Assembly (NCBI GenBank): GCA_903891085.1
Contig: CAITDJ010000138.1
Coordinates: 41,762 to 105,761 of the forward strand
Direction: 5' to 3'
Length of the DNA stretch: 64,000 nt
Source of the DNA: an uncultured Bacteroidota bacterium
GTDB lineage: Bacteria; Bacteroidota; Bacteroidia; Bacteroidales; F082
Notes under the pieces: model-generated
The model's database searches: none
Told to the model about the DNA's origin: nothing
The model's input: the letters and a program-made list of their open reading frames with translations, nothing else
Translations under genes and position numbers: made by a program
Part shown: positions 8,511 to 19,800 of the stretch, in pieces
Layout of the letters: the number at the start of each line of letters is the position of its first letter
How positions within the stretch are numbered: the first letter of the stretch is position 1

Positions 8511-10847
8511 ATGATTGATTACAATTTCAGCAAGCTGCTTACCCGACAGATTAACCGTAAATATGGATCAGTTGACAAGCTTCCGGATGAATTAAAAGAA
8601 TTCATTCAGATTGTTAATGAAACCTATAAGAATTTTGATGATGACATTCAATTACTTGAAAACTCAATCGAAATTAGTTCACAGGAATTACGTGATGCCT
8701 ATCAGAAACAAAAGCAAGATGCTGAAACAGAAAGGAATACACTTCAAAAAATTCAGGAGGCCATTTCGGCTATCAACGATTCAAATCATGCTGTATTTCA
8801 GGAATACGATCCAAATCCAAACGACAGTAATTCCCTCCTGAATTCACTCATTAAACTGATTGCCGAGCACAAGCATACTACTGAAGTACTGCATCAACGC
8901 GAGTATTTTATCAAAAGTATCGCTGAAAACAGTCCTAGCATCATTTATCTGTTCAATGTTGCCAGAGGCCATAATATTTACACAAACCGAAGTATCAGCC
9001 AATGTTTAGGCTATTCGGCGAATGAACTCACCGATGAGGATCCGGAATTCTTTAAAAAACTCGTCCATCCCGATGATTTACATCAATTTGATTCATTTAT
9101 AAATTCAATTGACACATGGCCTGAGGATCTTGTTTTCGATTTTGAATACCGCATCCTGTCAAAAGACGGAACATGGCGATGGTTTAAGGGAAAGGAAAAA
9201 GAATTCCAGCGGGAGAACAGCAAAGTGATTAGTCTTATTGGTACCGTTGAAGATGTAACAGAAAAACGAATGGCTGAAGAAGCCGTCAGGGAGAGTGAAG
9301 CCCGGTTCCGTAATGTGTTGCAGGACGTTCAATCTGTCTCTGTTCAGGGATATGCTGTAGATGGGACAACCCAATACTGGAACAAAGCATCCGAACGGTT
9401 TTATGGCTACACATCGGATGAAGCGATTGGGCGAAACCTACTGGAGCTGATTATTCCACCAGACATTCGTGGAGCGGTGAAACAGTCAATTCAACAAATG
9501 GCACAAACAGGTCAACCGACACCTTCTTCAGAACTTTCATTGATGCGAAAAGACGGATCTATGATACCGGTTTTTTCGAGCCACACAATCATTCAGGTTC
9601 CGGGGCAAAATCAGGAATTGTTTTGTATCGATATCGACCTGACAGAGCGTAAAAAAGCAGAGCTAGAACTGATCCTTTCGAAAGAAAAAGCGGAAGAAAG
9701 CGACCGGTTGAAATCTGCATTTTTAGCCAATATGAGTCACGAAATACGAACACCAATGAATGGTATACTGGGCTTTGCCGAACTGCTGAAGGAACCTGGT
9801 CTGACGGGTGAAGAACAACAACGGTTTATCAGTGTTATCGAAAAAAGCGGTGCACGTATGCTGAATATTATCAATGAAATTATTGATATTTCAAAAATTG
9901 AATCAGGCCAGATGGAAATCACTGTTTCAGATACAGATGTCAATAAACAAATGGATAATATGTATGCATTTTTTAAACCGGAAATTGAAGGCAAAGGAAT
10001 ACGATTTACTATTGAAAACAAACACTTTTCTAACCCAGTCAATATTGTCACAGACCGTGAAAAATTATATTCCATTCTTACTAACCTGCTTAAAAACGCA
10101 GTGAAATATACAGAATCAGGTTCTATTTCATTCGGTTATACATTGAAGTCGAAAAATGATCCTAACGGCAATACAGGACCAACCGAATTAGAGTTTTTTG
10201 TAAAAGATACCGGAATTGGCGTGCCTAAAGACAGGCAGGATGCCATATTTGAGCGTTTTGTTCAGGCTGATATTGCTGACAAACAGGCATATCAGGGAGC
10301 CGGCTTAGGCCTGGCGATCACCAAAGCCTATGTAGAAATGCTGGGTGGCCGCATTTGGATTGAGAGCAATCCAACTAACCAATCGGGAGAAAATGGTGCA
10401 AATTTCTATTTTACACTTCCATATAATACGCGGCTGAAAACAGCATCCAATACTGTTATAGAACCTGAAAAAAGCAATACCATTCATAAAAAACTGAATA
10501 TTTTAATCGCTGACGACGAGGATTCATCTGAAATACTCCTTTCTATGATTGTAAAAAAATACGCCAAACAAATCATTGTTGCCCATACCGGTCTCGAAGC
10601 TGTAAATACCTGCCTAAACAATCCTGATATTGACCTGATTTTGTTGGACATTAAGATGCCCGTGATGGATGGTTATGAAGCGACGCGCCAGATTCGTCAA
10701 TTCAACAAGGAAGTAATTATCATTGCACAAACTGCTTTTGCACTTCTTGGTGACAGGGAAAAAGCAATAGCTGCCGGATGCAACGACTATATCAGTAAAC
10801 CTATTAAAAAGGACGATTTGCTGACCAAAATCAATGAATATTTTTAA
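8511..10847 (+). CDS. Soluble PAS hybrid histidine kinase with C-terminal receiver (HK2)
   Basis: A 778-residue hybrid kinase without membrane segments. A coiled-coil N-terminus (about 1-80) is followed by two PAS domains (about 130-255 and 260-385), each ending in the usual D.TE.K/R linker. HisKA has MSHEIRTPMN with His410; the HATPase domain has an N-box LLKNAVKYT near 525, DTGIGV and GAGLGL. A receiver domain spans about 663-778, with the acidic pocket in ADDED, phospho-acceptor Asp713 in LLDIKMPVMDG and the conserved KP near the end. There is no output domain beyond the receiver, so phosphate would go to an Hpt protein or the receiver acts inside the kinase. It follows the decayed paralogue by 70 bases. 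Confidence 0.93.
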   Translation: MIDYNFSKLLTRQINRKYGSVDKLPDELKEFIQIVNETYKNFDDDIQLLENSIEISSQELRDAYQKQKQDAETERNTLQKIQEAISAINDSNHAVFQEYDPNPNDSNSLLNSLIKLIAEHKHTTEVLHQREYFIKSIAENSPSIIYLFNVARGHNIYTNRSISQCLGYSANELTDEDPEFFKKLVHPDDLHQFDSFINSIDTWPEDLVFDFEYRILSKDGTWRWFKGKEKEFQRENSKVISLIGTVEDVTEKRMAEEAVRESEARFRNVLQDVQSVSVQGYAVDGTTQYWNKASERFYGYTSDEAIGRNLLELIIPPDIRGAVKQSIQQMAQTGQPTPSSELSLMRKDGSMIPVFSSHTIIQVPGQNQELFCIDIDLTERKKAELELILSKEKAEESDRLKSAFLANMSHEIRTPMNGILGFAELLKEPGLTGEEQQRFISVIEKSGARMLNIINEIIDISKIESGQMEITVSDTDVNKQMDNMYAFFKPEIEGKGIRFTIENKHFSNPVNIVTDREKLYSILTNLLKNAVKYTESGSISFGYTLKSKNDPNGNTGPTELEFFVKDTGIGVPKDRQDAIFERFVQADIADKQAYQGAGLGLAITKAYVEMLGGRIWIESNPTNQSGENGANFYFTLPYNTRLKTASNTVIEPEKSNTIHKKLNILIADDEDSSEILLSMIVKKYAKQIIVAHTGLEAVNTCLNNPDIDLILLDIKMPVMDGYEATRQIRQFNKEVIIIAQTAFALLGDREKAIAAGCNDYISKPIKKDDLLTKINEYF

Positions 10848-10959
10848 AGCCATGGACTTTCGTTCAACATTAGTTTAGTTTATCTGACGAATAAAATTCC
10901 AGACTTTTGAAACTGTTTAACAATACATTTATGGATAAAAAAATATCGTTTATTATGGC

Positions 10960-10967
10960 TATTTTTG
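10960..10967 (+). promoter_or_regulatory. Possible -7 element upstream of HK3
   Basis: TATTTTTG fits TAnnTTTG and lies 20 bases before the ATG. No clear -33 TTG sits at the right distance, so this is weak. Confidence 0.3.
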
Positions 10968-10986
10968 GAATATTATTATTTAAAGC

Positions 10987-13900
10987 ATGAAAAAGAAAAT
11001 TGCTTTCTCAGACATTACTGCTTCGATGCATGAACAAGCAGAAATACTCTTAAAACGCGTACGGATAGAAACAAATTCACATCTCACCGAAAATGAAACA
11101 AAAAAACTCATTCAAGAGCTAAAGATCCATCAGGCAGCGCTTGAAATGCAGACCGAGGAACTGAAGAAAACGAATGAAAAAGCGATCGAACTTGAGACTG
11201 AAAAACAAATTGCTTTATACGGACTTGCGCCATCGGGTTATTTCACCCTCTCTAAGTCAGGTGATATTGAGAACATTAATTATGGTGCAGAACGATTGCT
11301 TGGCAAAGAAAGCTCCCATCTAAAAAACAACCGGTTCAGTCACTTTCTCTCGCTGGAGAGCAGACCGGTTTTCAATCAATTTCTCGCGAAAATTTTTAAG
11401 AGTAAAATCAAGGAAACCTGCGAAGTCGTCATTTCGCCCGTAGGTTCTATGCCAATTTATATTCAACTTAATGGAATCTCTATCGAAAATGAAAAACATT
11501 GCCTTGTCACTGCCTTTGATATATCTGAGCACAAAAAAACTGAGAAATCCTTACAAGATAGCGAGCATAAATACCGGAAACTAATCGAAAATTATCCGGA
11601 TGCAATCATCATTTACAGTGAAGGTAAAATTGAATTCGCCAACAATGAATCACTCCGTTTGATGGCTGTTTCAAGCCCAATTGACCTAATTGGAAAGCCG
11701 GTCTTGCAATTTGTGCATCCTGACTCGAGAGCACTTCTTGATCGAATGAAAATGGCCGCAAAGGAAGGTGTGATGCTACCTTTTGCTGAAGAAAAATTTA
11801 TTCGCCCTAACGGAACGGAATTAAACGTTGAAGTAAATGCGATTTCAATCAGTTATGACAATAAACTGGCTACACAACTGATTATTCGTGATATAACTGC
11901 ACGCAAAAAAGCCGAAGAAGAAAAAAGTGACAATGAAGAAAAATACCGTTTGATTTTTGATTATTCTCCGCTGGGAATTTTATCTTTTGATGAAAATGGG
12001 GTGATTTCCGCCTGCAACGACAATTTTGTGAAGTTGATCGGTTCTTCATCAAAAAGTTTGGTTGGACTGAATATGCTCAATCTTCCGGACAAAAAACTGG
12101 TCTCAGCCGTTCAAACTGCCCTCGATGGCAGTCCCGGTTTTTATGAAGATCTTTATCATTCAGTAACTGCCAATAAGATAACTCCTGTGAGAGCGCTTTT
12201 TACAACAATGTTCCATAAGGATGGCCGTGTGCGCGGAGGTGTTGGGATTATTGAGGATATTACCGAACGTAAACAAGTTGAAGAAAAAATCCAGTTTACC
12301 TTAAGCCGCCTCAAGGCGTTTATTGATTCGAACATCATTGGGATTATTATTGCTGATAAAACCGGCCGAATTATCGAAGCGAACGATTATTACCTGAATT
12401 TAACCGGCTTTACACGCAAAGATTTTGAAAATCAAAAAGTTGACTGGAGATCAATGACCCCACCTGAATGGCTGCCTTTGGACGAAATAGCCATTGGGGA
12501 ACTTATTGAAAAAGGTAAATGCACACCGTATGAGAAGGAATACTTCAGAAAGGACGGATCACGTATTGCAGTCATGATCACCGACACTATGTTGCCGGGA
12601 ACTGAGAACCAAATTGCTGGATATATTGTTGACATAACTGAGCGCAAGAAAGCAGAGAAGGAATTAATAGTAAGCCGCCAACGATTTCATGATTTAATTG
12701 AACTCGCCGTTGATGGTATTCTTACCGGATCGGTTGATGGCGTAATTACAGACGCTAACTCATGCTTCTGCACTATGGTCGGGCGTCTAAAAGAAGAAAT
12801 AATTGGCCTTCATATCAGTCAATCGTTCTTTACAGCAGACAGTTTGAAACGAAATCCACTCGACTTCGACCGATTAATAAAAGGAGATATTGTGGTGAAT
12901 GAACGAAATATATTTAGGCCTGACGGAACTGAAATTACGATTGAAATGCACACAAAAATGATGCCCGATCAAACATATCAGTCAATTTTTCGCGACATCA
13001 CCGAACGCAAATCAGCCGAGGAAGCGTTGATCAAAAGCAATGAATTGCTTTCATTGTTTATAAAGAATTCGCCAATATATGCCTATATCAAAGAAGTAAG
13101 TCCTAATGAAAGCCGTGTTTTGAGAGCAAGTGAAAATTTTATCGAAATGGTTGGACTTCCAGGATCACTAATGACCGGAAAAACCATGCAGGAACTATTT
13201 CCAAAAGAATTTGCTGACAAATTGACCGCCAATGACTGGGAGGTAACAAAAACCGGAAAAGAGATAATAATTGAGGAGGAATTAAACGGTCGTTTTTATC
13301 ATACACACAAGTTTCCAATTAAACTATATGACAAGAATTTGCTGGCAGGTTATTCAATAGACGTAACTGACCGTATCATGTTTGAGAAGAGTATTGAAGA
13401 ACATAATAACGAGTTAAAACTCCTGAATACAGAAAAAGACAAATTTTTCTCCATTATTGCGCACGATCTGCGTAGCCCTTTTAATGTATTTCTCGGTTTT
13501 ACCCAAATGATGGTCGATGATTTGCCCAAATTGCGAAGCGAAGAGATTCAGAAAATCGCCCTGATGATGCGTAATTCGGCTAATAACCTGTATTCATTAC
13601 TTGAGAACCTGTTGGAGTGGTCGCTTATTGCAAGAGGTAAAACTAACTATGACCCGGTTTCATTTCTGTTACTACCTCATGTTCAGCTTGTGTCGCGGCT
13701 CGTGTTTGAAGCTGCAATGAAAAAAAATATCCTTTGTGAAGTTAAAGTGCCGGCAGATATCGTTGTAAAAGCCGATGAAAATATGTTGGGATCCATCCTC
13801 AGAAACCTGTTGATCAATGCAGTAAAATATACTTCAGGAGGCGGAAAAATAACGATCCAAGCAAAAGAATTAACAAATAATATGGTCGAAATTTCCATCC

Positions 13901-14109
13901 GTGACACAGGAATAGGTATGAATAAGGAAATCATTCAAAAACTGTTTTTGATGGACGAATTCACTTCACGGAGAGGTACAGCCGGCGAACCCAGCACCGG
14001 ATTGGGTTTGATCATCTGCAAAGATTTTGTTGAAAAAAATGGAGGTAAAATCTGGGTTGAAAGTGAAGAAAGCGTAGGAAGTACGTTTTATTTCACCATT
14101 CCCATTTAA
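10987..14109 (+). CDS. Soluble six-PAS sensor histidine kinase (HK3), no receiver
   Basis: A 1040-residue cytoplasmic kinase. The N-terminal helix has the ELKIHQAALEMQTEEL motif that often precedes PAS arrays. Six PAS domains can be placed at about 70-180, 185-310, 315-430, 437-555, 560-680 and 685-800, most ending in DITERK-like linkers. The HisKA phospho-acceptor is His826 in AHDLRSPF; the HATPase domain follows with NAVKYT, DTGIGM and GLGLI boxes intact. There is no receiver. The kinase core is nearly the same as that of HK1, including the FNVFLGFTQM stretch. Its second PAS closely resembles the second PAS of HK4. The signals sensed cannot be predicted. Confidence 0.93.
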   Translation: MKKKIAFSDITASMHEQAEILLKRVRIETNSHLTENETKKLIQELKIHQAALEMQTEELKKTNEKAIELETEKQIALYGLAPSGYFTLSKSGDIENINYGAERLLGKESSHLKNNRFSHFLSLESRPVFNQFLAKIFKSKIKETCEVVISPVGSMPIYIQLNGISIENEKHCLVTAFDISEHKKTEKSLQDSEHKYRKLIENYPDAIIIYSEGKIEFANNESLRLMAVSSPIDLIGKPVLQFVHPDSRALLDRMKMAAKEGVMLPFAEEKFIRPNGTELNVEVNAISISYDNKLATQLIIRDITARKKAEEEKSDNEEKYRLIFDYSPLGILSFDENGVISACNDNFVKLIGSSSKSLVGLNMLNLPDKKLVSAVQTALDGSPGFYEDLYHSVTANKITPVRALFTTMFHKDGRVRGGVGIIEDITERKQVEEKIQFTLSRLKAFIDSNIIGIIIADKTGRIIEANDYYLNLTGFTRKDFENQKVDWRSMTPPEWLPLDEIAIGELIEKGKCTPYEKEYFRKDGSRIAVMITDTMLPGTENQIAGYIVDITERKKAEKELIVSRQRFHDLIELAVDGILTGSVDGVITDANSCFCTMVGRLKEEIIGLHISQSFFTADSLKRNPLDFDRLIKGDIVVNERNIFRPDGTEITIEMHTKMMPDQTYQSIFRDITERKSAEEALIKSNELLSLFIKNSPIYAYIKEVSPNESRVLRASENFIEMVGLPGSLMTGKTMQELFPKEFADKLTANDWEVTKTGKEIIIEEELNGRFYHTHKFPIKLYDKNLLAGYSIDVTDRIMFEKSIEEHNNELKLLNTEKDKFFSIIAHDLRSPFNVFLGFTQMMVDDLPKLRSEEIQKIALMMRNSANNLYSLLENLLEWSLIARGKTNYDPVSFLLLPHVQLVSRLVFEAAMKKNILCEVKVPADIVVKADENMLGSILRNLLINAVKYTSGGGKITIQAKELTNNMVEISIRDTGIGMNKEIIQKLFLMDEFTSRRGTAGEPSTGLGLIICKDFVEKNGGKIWVESEESVGSTFYFTIPI

Positions 14110-14216
14110 TCTTTTTCGTTTGAGCAATAATAATGAAACCTAATACAACAATGTAAAAGAACCATATCCATAAAAACGAAATTAACGAAAAGCAAAACTA
14201 ATCAAACAAACCAAGA

Positions 14217-16727
14217 ATGAACCTTACTTTCACCATATATTCTCTATTATTCCTTTCGACAGCGTTCATCTCCTTTGTGGTTGCCTTTCTTGCCTGGCAA
14301 CGACGATCGGTAAATGCATCCAAAGAACTTTTCTTTTTGATGTTGGCAACAGGTATTGGTTCATTTTGCCTTATTTTCGAAACCGCAAATCCATCCCTGA
14401 TAGGAAAAATATTCTGGTCGAAACTCGAATATATTGGTGGTGTGACCACACCTGTTCTATACCTGATATTTGTGCTCCGTTACACCGGCAAAGAAAAATT
14501 TATCTCTTTCAAAAATGTACTGACTCTGTTCCTCATTCCTGTTATCACATTGATTCTGGTATTCACCAACGAACACCACAACCTTATATGGTCAGGTTAT
14601 TCGGCTATTTCAAAGAAAACAAATCTCATGGAGTATTACCATGGGATAGGTTTTTGGATTGGTTATATTACCTATACCTATGTCATGCTTCTTTTGGCGA
14701 CTTTTTACCTTATTCAGTTTATAATCAGTCACAGCAAGCCTTTCCGCTCACAAGGATGGGCCGTTTTAACCGGTGGTTTGTTTCCCTGGTTGGCAAGTGT
14801 GATTTATCTTGCCGGAATTAATCCGGTTCCCGGACTTGATTTAACACCGGTTAGTATCACCCTGAGCGGTATTCTTGCAGCCTATGCTATCTTTTACACC
14901 AATTTCCTCGATCTGGCTCCCCTGGCTCACAAAACCTTGTTTGAAACACTCACTGATGGTATTATCGCCCTTGATGAGCAACACAGAATACTGGATATAA
15001 ATGGGGCAGCACTTGATTTTTTGGGTATACAAAACAAGAACATTATTGGTTTACCAGCTGAATCATCAGGCGCTGCCTCAACGATATTGCTACAGGCAGT
15101 CGTCGATGACAACACCCATGATCAGCTAGATATACCAAACGGCGAAAGAATAAAAACATACAACATTATCAAGCAACCCATCAGGAAATATGCTGGCAAC
15201 AGATTGGTCGTCATCCGCGATATTACCAACTTTAAAAGAGCGATGCTTGAATTGAATGAAAGTGAAATTAAGTACCGTGAGCTGGTCGAAAATTCTCCTG
15301 ACGCGATTGCAATTTATACAGACGGGAAAATCGTGTTTGTAAATAATGAATGTCTTCGTTTAATGGGCGCTTCCAGTGCATCCGAATTAATTGGTAAACC
15401 GGTGATACATTTTGTTCATCCCGATTATCGTGGACTCGTCATTGAACGAATGAAAAAATCGGTAATCGAAGGAAATGTACTGCCACTTGTCGAAGAAAAA
15501 TTTGTAAGACTTGATGGATCAGTAGTGGATGTTGAGGTGAAAGCCATTCCTATCCGCTTCAGGAATCAAGCAGCAGTGCAATTGATTGTAAACGACATCA
15601 GCGAACGGAACCTGGCCAAAGAAGCACTCTTGAATGAACGTAGCCTGCTTCGAACCATCATCGACATCATACCGGATGCAATTTATGTGAAAGATACAGA
15701 AAGAAGAAAAATTCTCGCCAATCCAAAAGAAGTTGAACTTTCCGGTAAAAAATTTGAATATGAGGTGCTTGGAAAAACCGATATTGAAATATTTACAACA
15801 TTCGAAGAAAATAAGAGCATGGAAGAGGACCTTTCGGTTTTAAAATCAGGTATTTCTTTTCTTGATATGGAAGGCGGGTTTATCGATAATACAGGAAAGA
15901 ATCATTGGTTGCTCGGTTTAAAAGTTCCGTTAAAGAATGTACATGGTGAAATTATTGGTATAGTTGGACTCAATCATGATATCACTGCACGAAAAATATC
16001 GGAGCAGCTGATGAATGATAAAAACGAAGAGCTTCAAAAACACATTATTGAAAAAGACAAATTCTTTTCAATCATCGCCCACGATTTAAGAAGCCCATTT
16101 CATGGACTTCTTGGGTTAACTCAACTTATGAAAGACGAGTTAAGGGATTTGACCAAGGAGGATCTTCAAAATATTGCAGTGAGTCTGAACAACGCTGCCA
16201 TCAATATATACGGCCTGATCGAAAACCTGTTGGAATGGTCATTACTTCAAAGAGGTATCATCTATTTTATTCCCAAATCATATTATTTACTATCCAAATT
16301 TGAAAGCAATTTAGCTTCGGTTTTCGAGTCGGCAAATAAAAAAGGCGTAAAAATTAGTTTTGAAATTCCTGATGATACTATTTTGTTTGCTGATGAAAAT
16401 ATGCTTTCATCTATAATCAGAAACATTGTCGGTAATGCTGTAAAATTCACCCCAAAAGGTGGAAACATTATTGTCAGGGCGAAGACTTTATCCGATAAGA
16501 AAATTGAAATTTCTGTCAAGGATTCAGGCATTGGAATGTCAGAAGAATTATTAGGCAAGCTCTTCCAACTCGATGGGAATACCTCACGAAAAGGCACCGA
16601 AGGGGAAGCAAGTACTGGTCTCGGGCTAATCATTTGTAAAGATTTTGTGGAAAAACATGGCGGAAAAATTTGGGCCGAGAGTGTGGAAGGAAAAGGAAGT
16701 ACGTTTTATTTTACAATTCCCGTATGA
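14217..16727 (+). CDS. Membrane 7TM-PAS sensor histidine kinase (HK4), no receiver
   Basis: An 836-residue inner-membrane sensor kinase. Residues 1-225 contain about seven hydrophobic helices and match the N-terminal 7TM histidine kinase domain (HisKA_7TM), with the LAWQRRSV and NPVPGLDL landmarks also found in HK5. A degenerate PAS (about 240-345) and two PAS domains (350-465, 475-590) follow. HisKA has His622 in AHDLRSPF; the HATPase domain has NAVKFT, DSGIGM and GLGLI. There is no receiver. The 7TM part resembles that of HK5, the middle PAS resembles HK3 and the last PAS resembles HK5, so the gene looks like a mosaic of its neighbours. No promoter is obvious in the 107-base gap upstream. 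Confidence 0.93.
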   Translation: MNLTFTIYSLLFLSTAFISFVVAFLAWQRRSVNASKELFFLMLATGIGSFCLIFETANPSLIGKIFWSKLEYIGGVTTPVLYLIFVLRYTGKEKFISFKNVLTLFLIPVITLILVFTNEHHNLIWSGYSAISKKTNLMEYYHGIGFWIGYITYTYVMLLLATFYLIQFIISHSKPFRSQGWAVLTGGLFPWLASVIYLAGINPVPGLDLTPVSITLSGILAAYAIFYTNFLDLAPLAHKTLFETLTDGIIALDEQHRILDINGAALDFLGIQNKNIIGLPAESSGAASTILLQAVVDDNTHDQLDIPNGERIKTYNIIKQPIRKYAGNRLVVIRDITNFKRAMLELNESEIKYRELVENSPDAIAIYTDGKIVFVNNECLRLMGASSASELIGKPVIHFVHPDYRGLVIERMKKSVIEGNVLPLVEEKFVRLDGSVVDVEVKAIPIRFRNQAAVQLIVNDISERNLAKEALLNERSLLRTIIDIIPDAIYVKDTERRKILANPKEVELSGKKFEYEVLGKTDIEIFTTFEENKSMEEDLSVLKSGISFLDMEGGFIDNTGKNHWLLGLKVPLKNVHGEIIGIVGLNHDITARKISEQLMNDKNEELQKHIIEKDKFFSIIAHDLRSPFHGLLGLTQLMKDELRDLTKEDLQNIAVSLNNAAINIYGLIENLLEWSLLQRGIIYFIPKSYYLLSKFESNLASVFESANKKGVKISFEIPDDTILFADENMLSSIIRNIVGNAVKFTPKGGNIIVRAKTLSDKKIEISVKDSGIGMSEELLGKLFQLDGNTSRKGTEGEASTGLGLIICKDFVEKHGGKIWAESVEGKGSTFYFTIPV

Positions 16728-16766
16728 TTTTCAACCTGATTACCAAACAATCATATCATTTATATA

Positions 16767-16782
16767 CGATATTATAATATCG
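16767..16782. promoter_or_regulatory. 16-bp perfect palindrome, possible operator of HK5
   Basis: CGATATTATAATATCG is self-complementary over all 16 bases. It ends five bases before the -33 element of the promoter at 16788-16820, a usual place for a dimeric regulator. The protein that would bind is unknown. Confidence 0.4.
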
Positions 16783-16787
16783 GATGA

Positions 16788-16820
16788 TTTGCAATTAACA
16801 GTTTTTTTTGAGTAAATTTG
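16788..16820 (+). promoter_or_regulatory. Bacteroidota-type promoter for HK5
   Basis: TTTG at 16788-16791 and TAAATTTG at 16813-16820 are separated by 21 bases, an excellent fit to the TTTG / TAnnTTTG consensus. The start codon follows 22 bases later, so HK5 probably has its own transcript. Confidence 0.6.
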
Positions 16821-16842
16821 ATTTTAAATAACAATCCACAAT

Positions 16843-19800
16843 ATGGATCAGGCATTTACAATTTACTCCGGATTCTTCCTCGCCACTGCCTTTGTCTCGT
16901 TTTTTGTCGCTTCACTTGCCTGGCAGCGACGATCGGTAAAAGGAGCCAAAGAACTAACCAGGCTCATGCTTGCTGCAGGCGTTTGGTCGTTCCTTATTAT
17001 TTTCGAAACAGCATCGATTTCAGTGAATGATAAAATTCTCTGGGCAAAACTGGCATACTTAGGCGCTGTTTCAACGCCCTTGTTCTATTTTCTGTTTGTG
17101 CTTCGCTTTACGGGTAAAGACAGATTTATTTCCACCAAAAACATAGTATATTTATTCATTATCCCGCTAATCACGCTGTTGCTCACTTTTACCAATGAAC
17201 TCCATGGACTGATATGGTCGGGGTTTTCTGCCATTTCTGCCAGCACCAATATGATGGAGTTTCACCATGGGATCGCATTCTGGATTGGATATATGACCTA
17301 TAACTACCTATTGTTATTGATTGCAACCATCCTAATATTCAGTTTTATCATCAGCCATTCCAATACTTTTCGGACACAGGGAATAGTTGTACTAATTGCG
17401 GGTTTGTTGCCATGGGCCGCAAGTCTGTTTTATCTTACGGGAAGCAATCCTGTGCCCGGCCTCGATCTGGTCCCTGTGAGTATTATATCGAGCGGTGTTG
17501 TGATGGCATATGCGATCTTATACAAAAGGTTTCTCGATCTGGCACCGGTTGCCCGCGAAACCTTGGTTGAAACCTTACTTGATGGTATCGTGGCACTTGA
17601 CAACCAAAACAGAATTCAGGATATCAATGAAGAAGCCATGTCGTTTTTGGGCATCCGAAACAAAAACATCATTGGCTTGCAGGCATTGTCAGCCGGTGCA
17701 AGTATTCAATCGCTGATGAACGCTACCATCGTTCAGGAATCGTTTGAACAGTTTGAAGTAAACGAAAGTGGGGTCTCCAGAATTTATAACATCATCAAAC
17801 AACCTATTAAAAACCACCCTGGCAGTCGTTTGGTTATCATTCGCGATATTACCGAAAACAAACGCACAGAAGAAACCCTGTTCAACGAACGTGCTTTATT
17901 TCGCACCATAATCGACCTGATTCCGGATGCTGTATATGTGAAAGACACAGAAGGCCGGAAAATATTCGCCAATCCAAAAGAGGTTCATTTTTCGGGAAAA
18001 TTATCGGAGAATGAAATCATCGGTAAAACAGATTTCAACCTGTATCCGGATTTTGAAGCCAAACGGGCTCAGGATGAGGACCAGTTTGTGATGCAATCAG
18101 GGGAATCGATCCTCGAAAAAGATGGAAACCTGATTGACAAAGATGGTGAACAGCATTGGTTACTTGTTTCGAAAGTCCCATTGCGCGATGTTCATGGAAA
18201 AATAACCGGTCTGGTGGGCGTAACCCATGACATTACAGCGCGAAAAATGGTAGAATGGAAGTTGTCGGAAAGTGAAACCAACTTTCGCACCTTTTTTGAA
18301 ACCATGGACGATATGGTTTTTATCGCCGACCAGCATGGCAAAATATTTCAAGTAAATGGTTCTGTAATCCGTAAGCTGGGATACAATTTGAACGAATTAA
18401 AGCACATGCATGTACTCGATTTGTATCCAGCCGAAAAACGACAGGAAGCTGAGTATATTTTTAGTGAAATGTTTGCCGGCAGGTTAGATGCATGCCCGCT
18501 TCCGTTGGTACGGAAAGATGGCGTATATTTACCTGTTGAAACACGAATCTGGTTTGGCAAATGGGATGGAATCGACTGTATTTTCGGATTATCAAAAGAC
18601 CTCAGTAAAGAGCAGGAATCGTTGCAGAAATTTAACAAGATATTCGACAATAATCCGGCCCTGATGGCCATTAGTTCGATACCCGACAGGAAATTTACTG
18701 AAGTGAACCATGCCTTCCTCACCAAAACTGGTTTTACAAAAGAGGAAGTAATAGGTAAAACAGCGATTGATCTTGGATTTTTCATTCAACCCCACATCCA
18801 AAACCAAATAGCTGATGATATCGAAAAAAAGGGTACCACCCATAACCGTGAACTGAAAATAAAGACCAAATCGGGAGACTTGCTGGATGGACTTTTCTCA
18901 GGAGAAGTGATCGAAAATCAGGACAAAAAATATTTCCTGACTGTGATGATTGATATTACTGAAAGCAAAAAACTCGAAGGTGACATCAAACTTCAGAATG
19001 ACTTTTACAATATTATCTCCAAGGTTTCTGAGCGACTGATTCAGACAGAATCAGATCGGTTAGACAGCGAAATAAACCGTTCGCTCGAAATGCTGGGCAC
19101 CTTTAACATGGTTGACAGAACCTATATATTCGAACTTGATCCTGTGAAAGATGAAATCAACAATACTTTTGAGTGGTGTGCCAATGGTGTTTCCCCCGAA
19201 ATTGATAATCTTCAGGGGATTCCATTCTCATTTATTCCACGATGGAAAGAAAATTTTCTTAAAAACGAACATGTTTATATCGTATCTGTAAACGATTTGC
19301 CTGACGAGTTGATGTTGGAAAAAGAGATATTAGAACCGCAGGGCATACAATCACTTGTAACGGTGCCTATGTATTACGGACCTGCGCTAATCGGTTTTCT
19401 GGGTTTTGATTCAGTTTCGGAGCAAAAAAACTGGAGCGAACAGGTGATACTTTTGCTCAAGGTTTTTGCCAATGTGCTGGCAGGTGTTATTTTCAAAAAG
19501 AAAACAGAAGCTGCCCTTTCGAAAGCCAAACAGGAGGCTGATACTGCCAACAAATCGAAAAGCGAGTTCCTGGCCAATATGAGTCACGAAATACGTACGC
19601 CACTCAATGGCATCATCGGGTTCACCGACCTGCTGCTCAAAACACCCCTCAACAAAACACAGCTTCAATACGCTGATAATGTGAATATTGCAGGGCTGTC
19701 GTTATTGGGCATCATCAACGATATCCTTGATTTTTCGAAGATTGAAGCCGGAAAAATGGAACTTGACATGATCAGCACTGATATTATTGACCTGTCGGAA

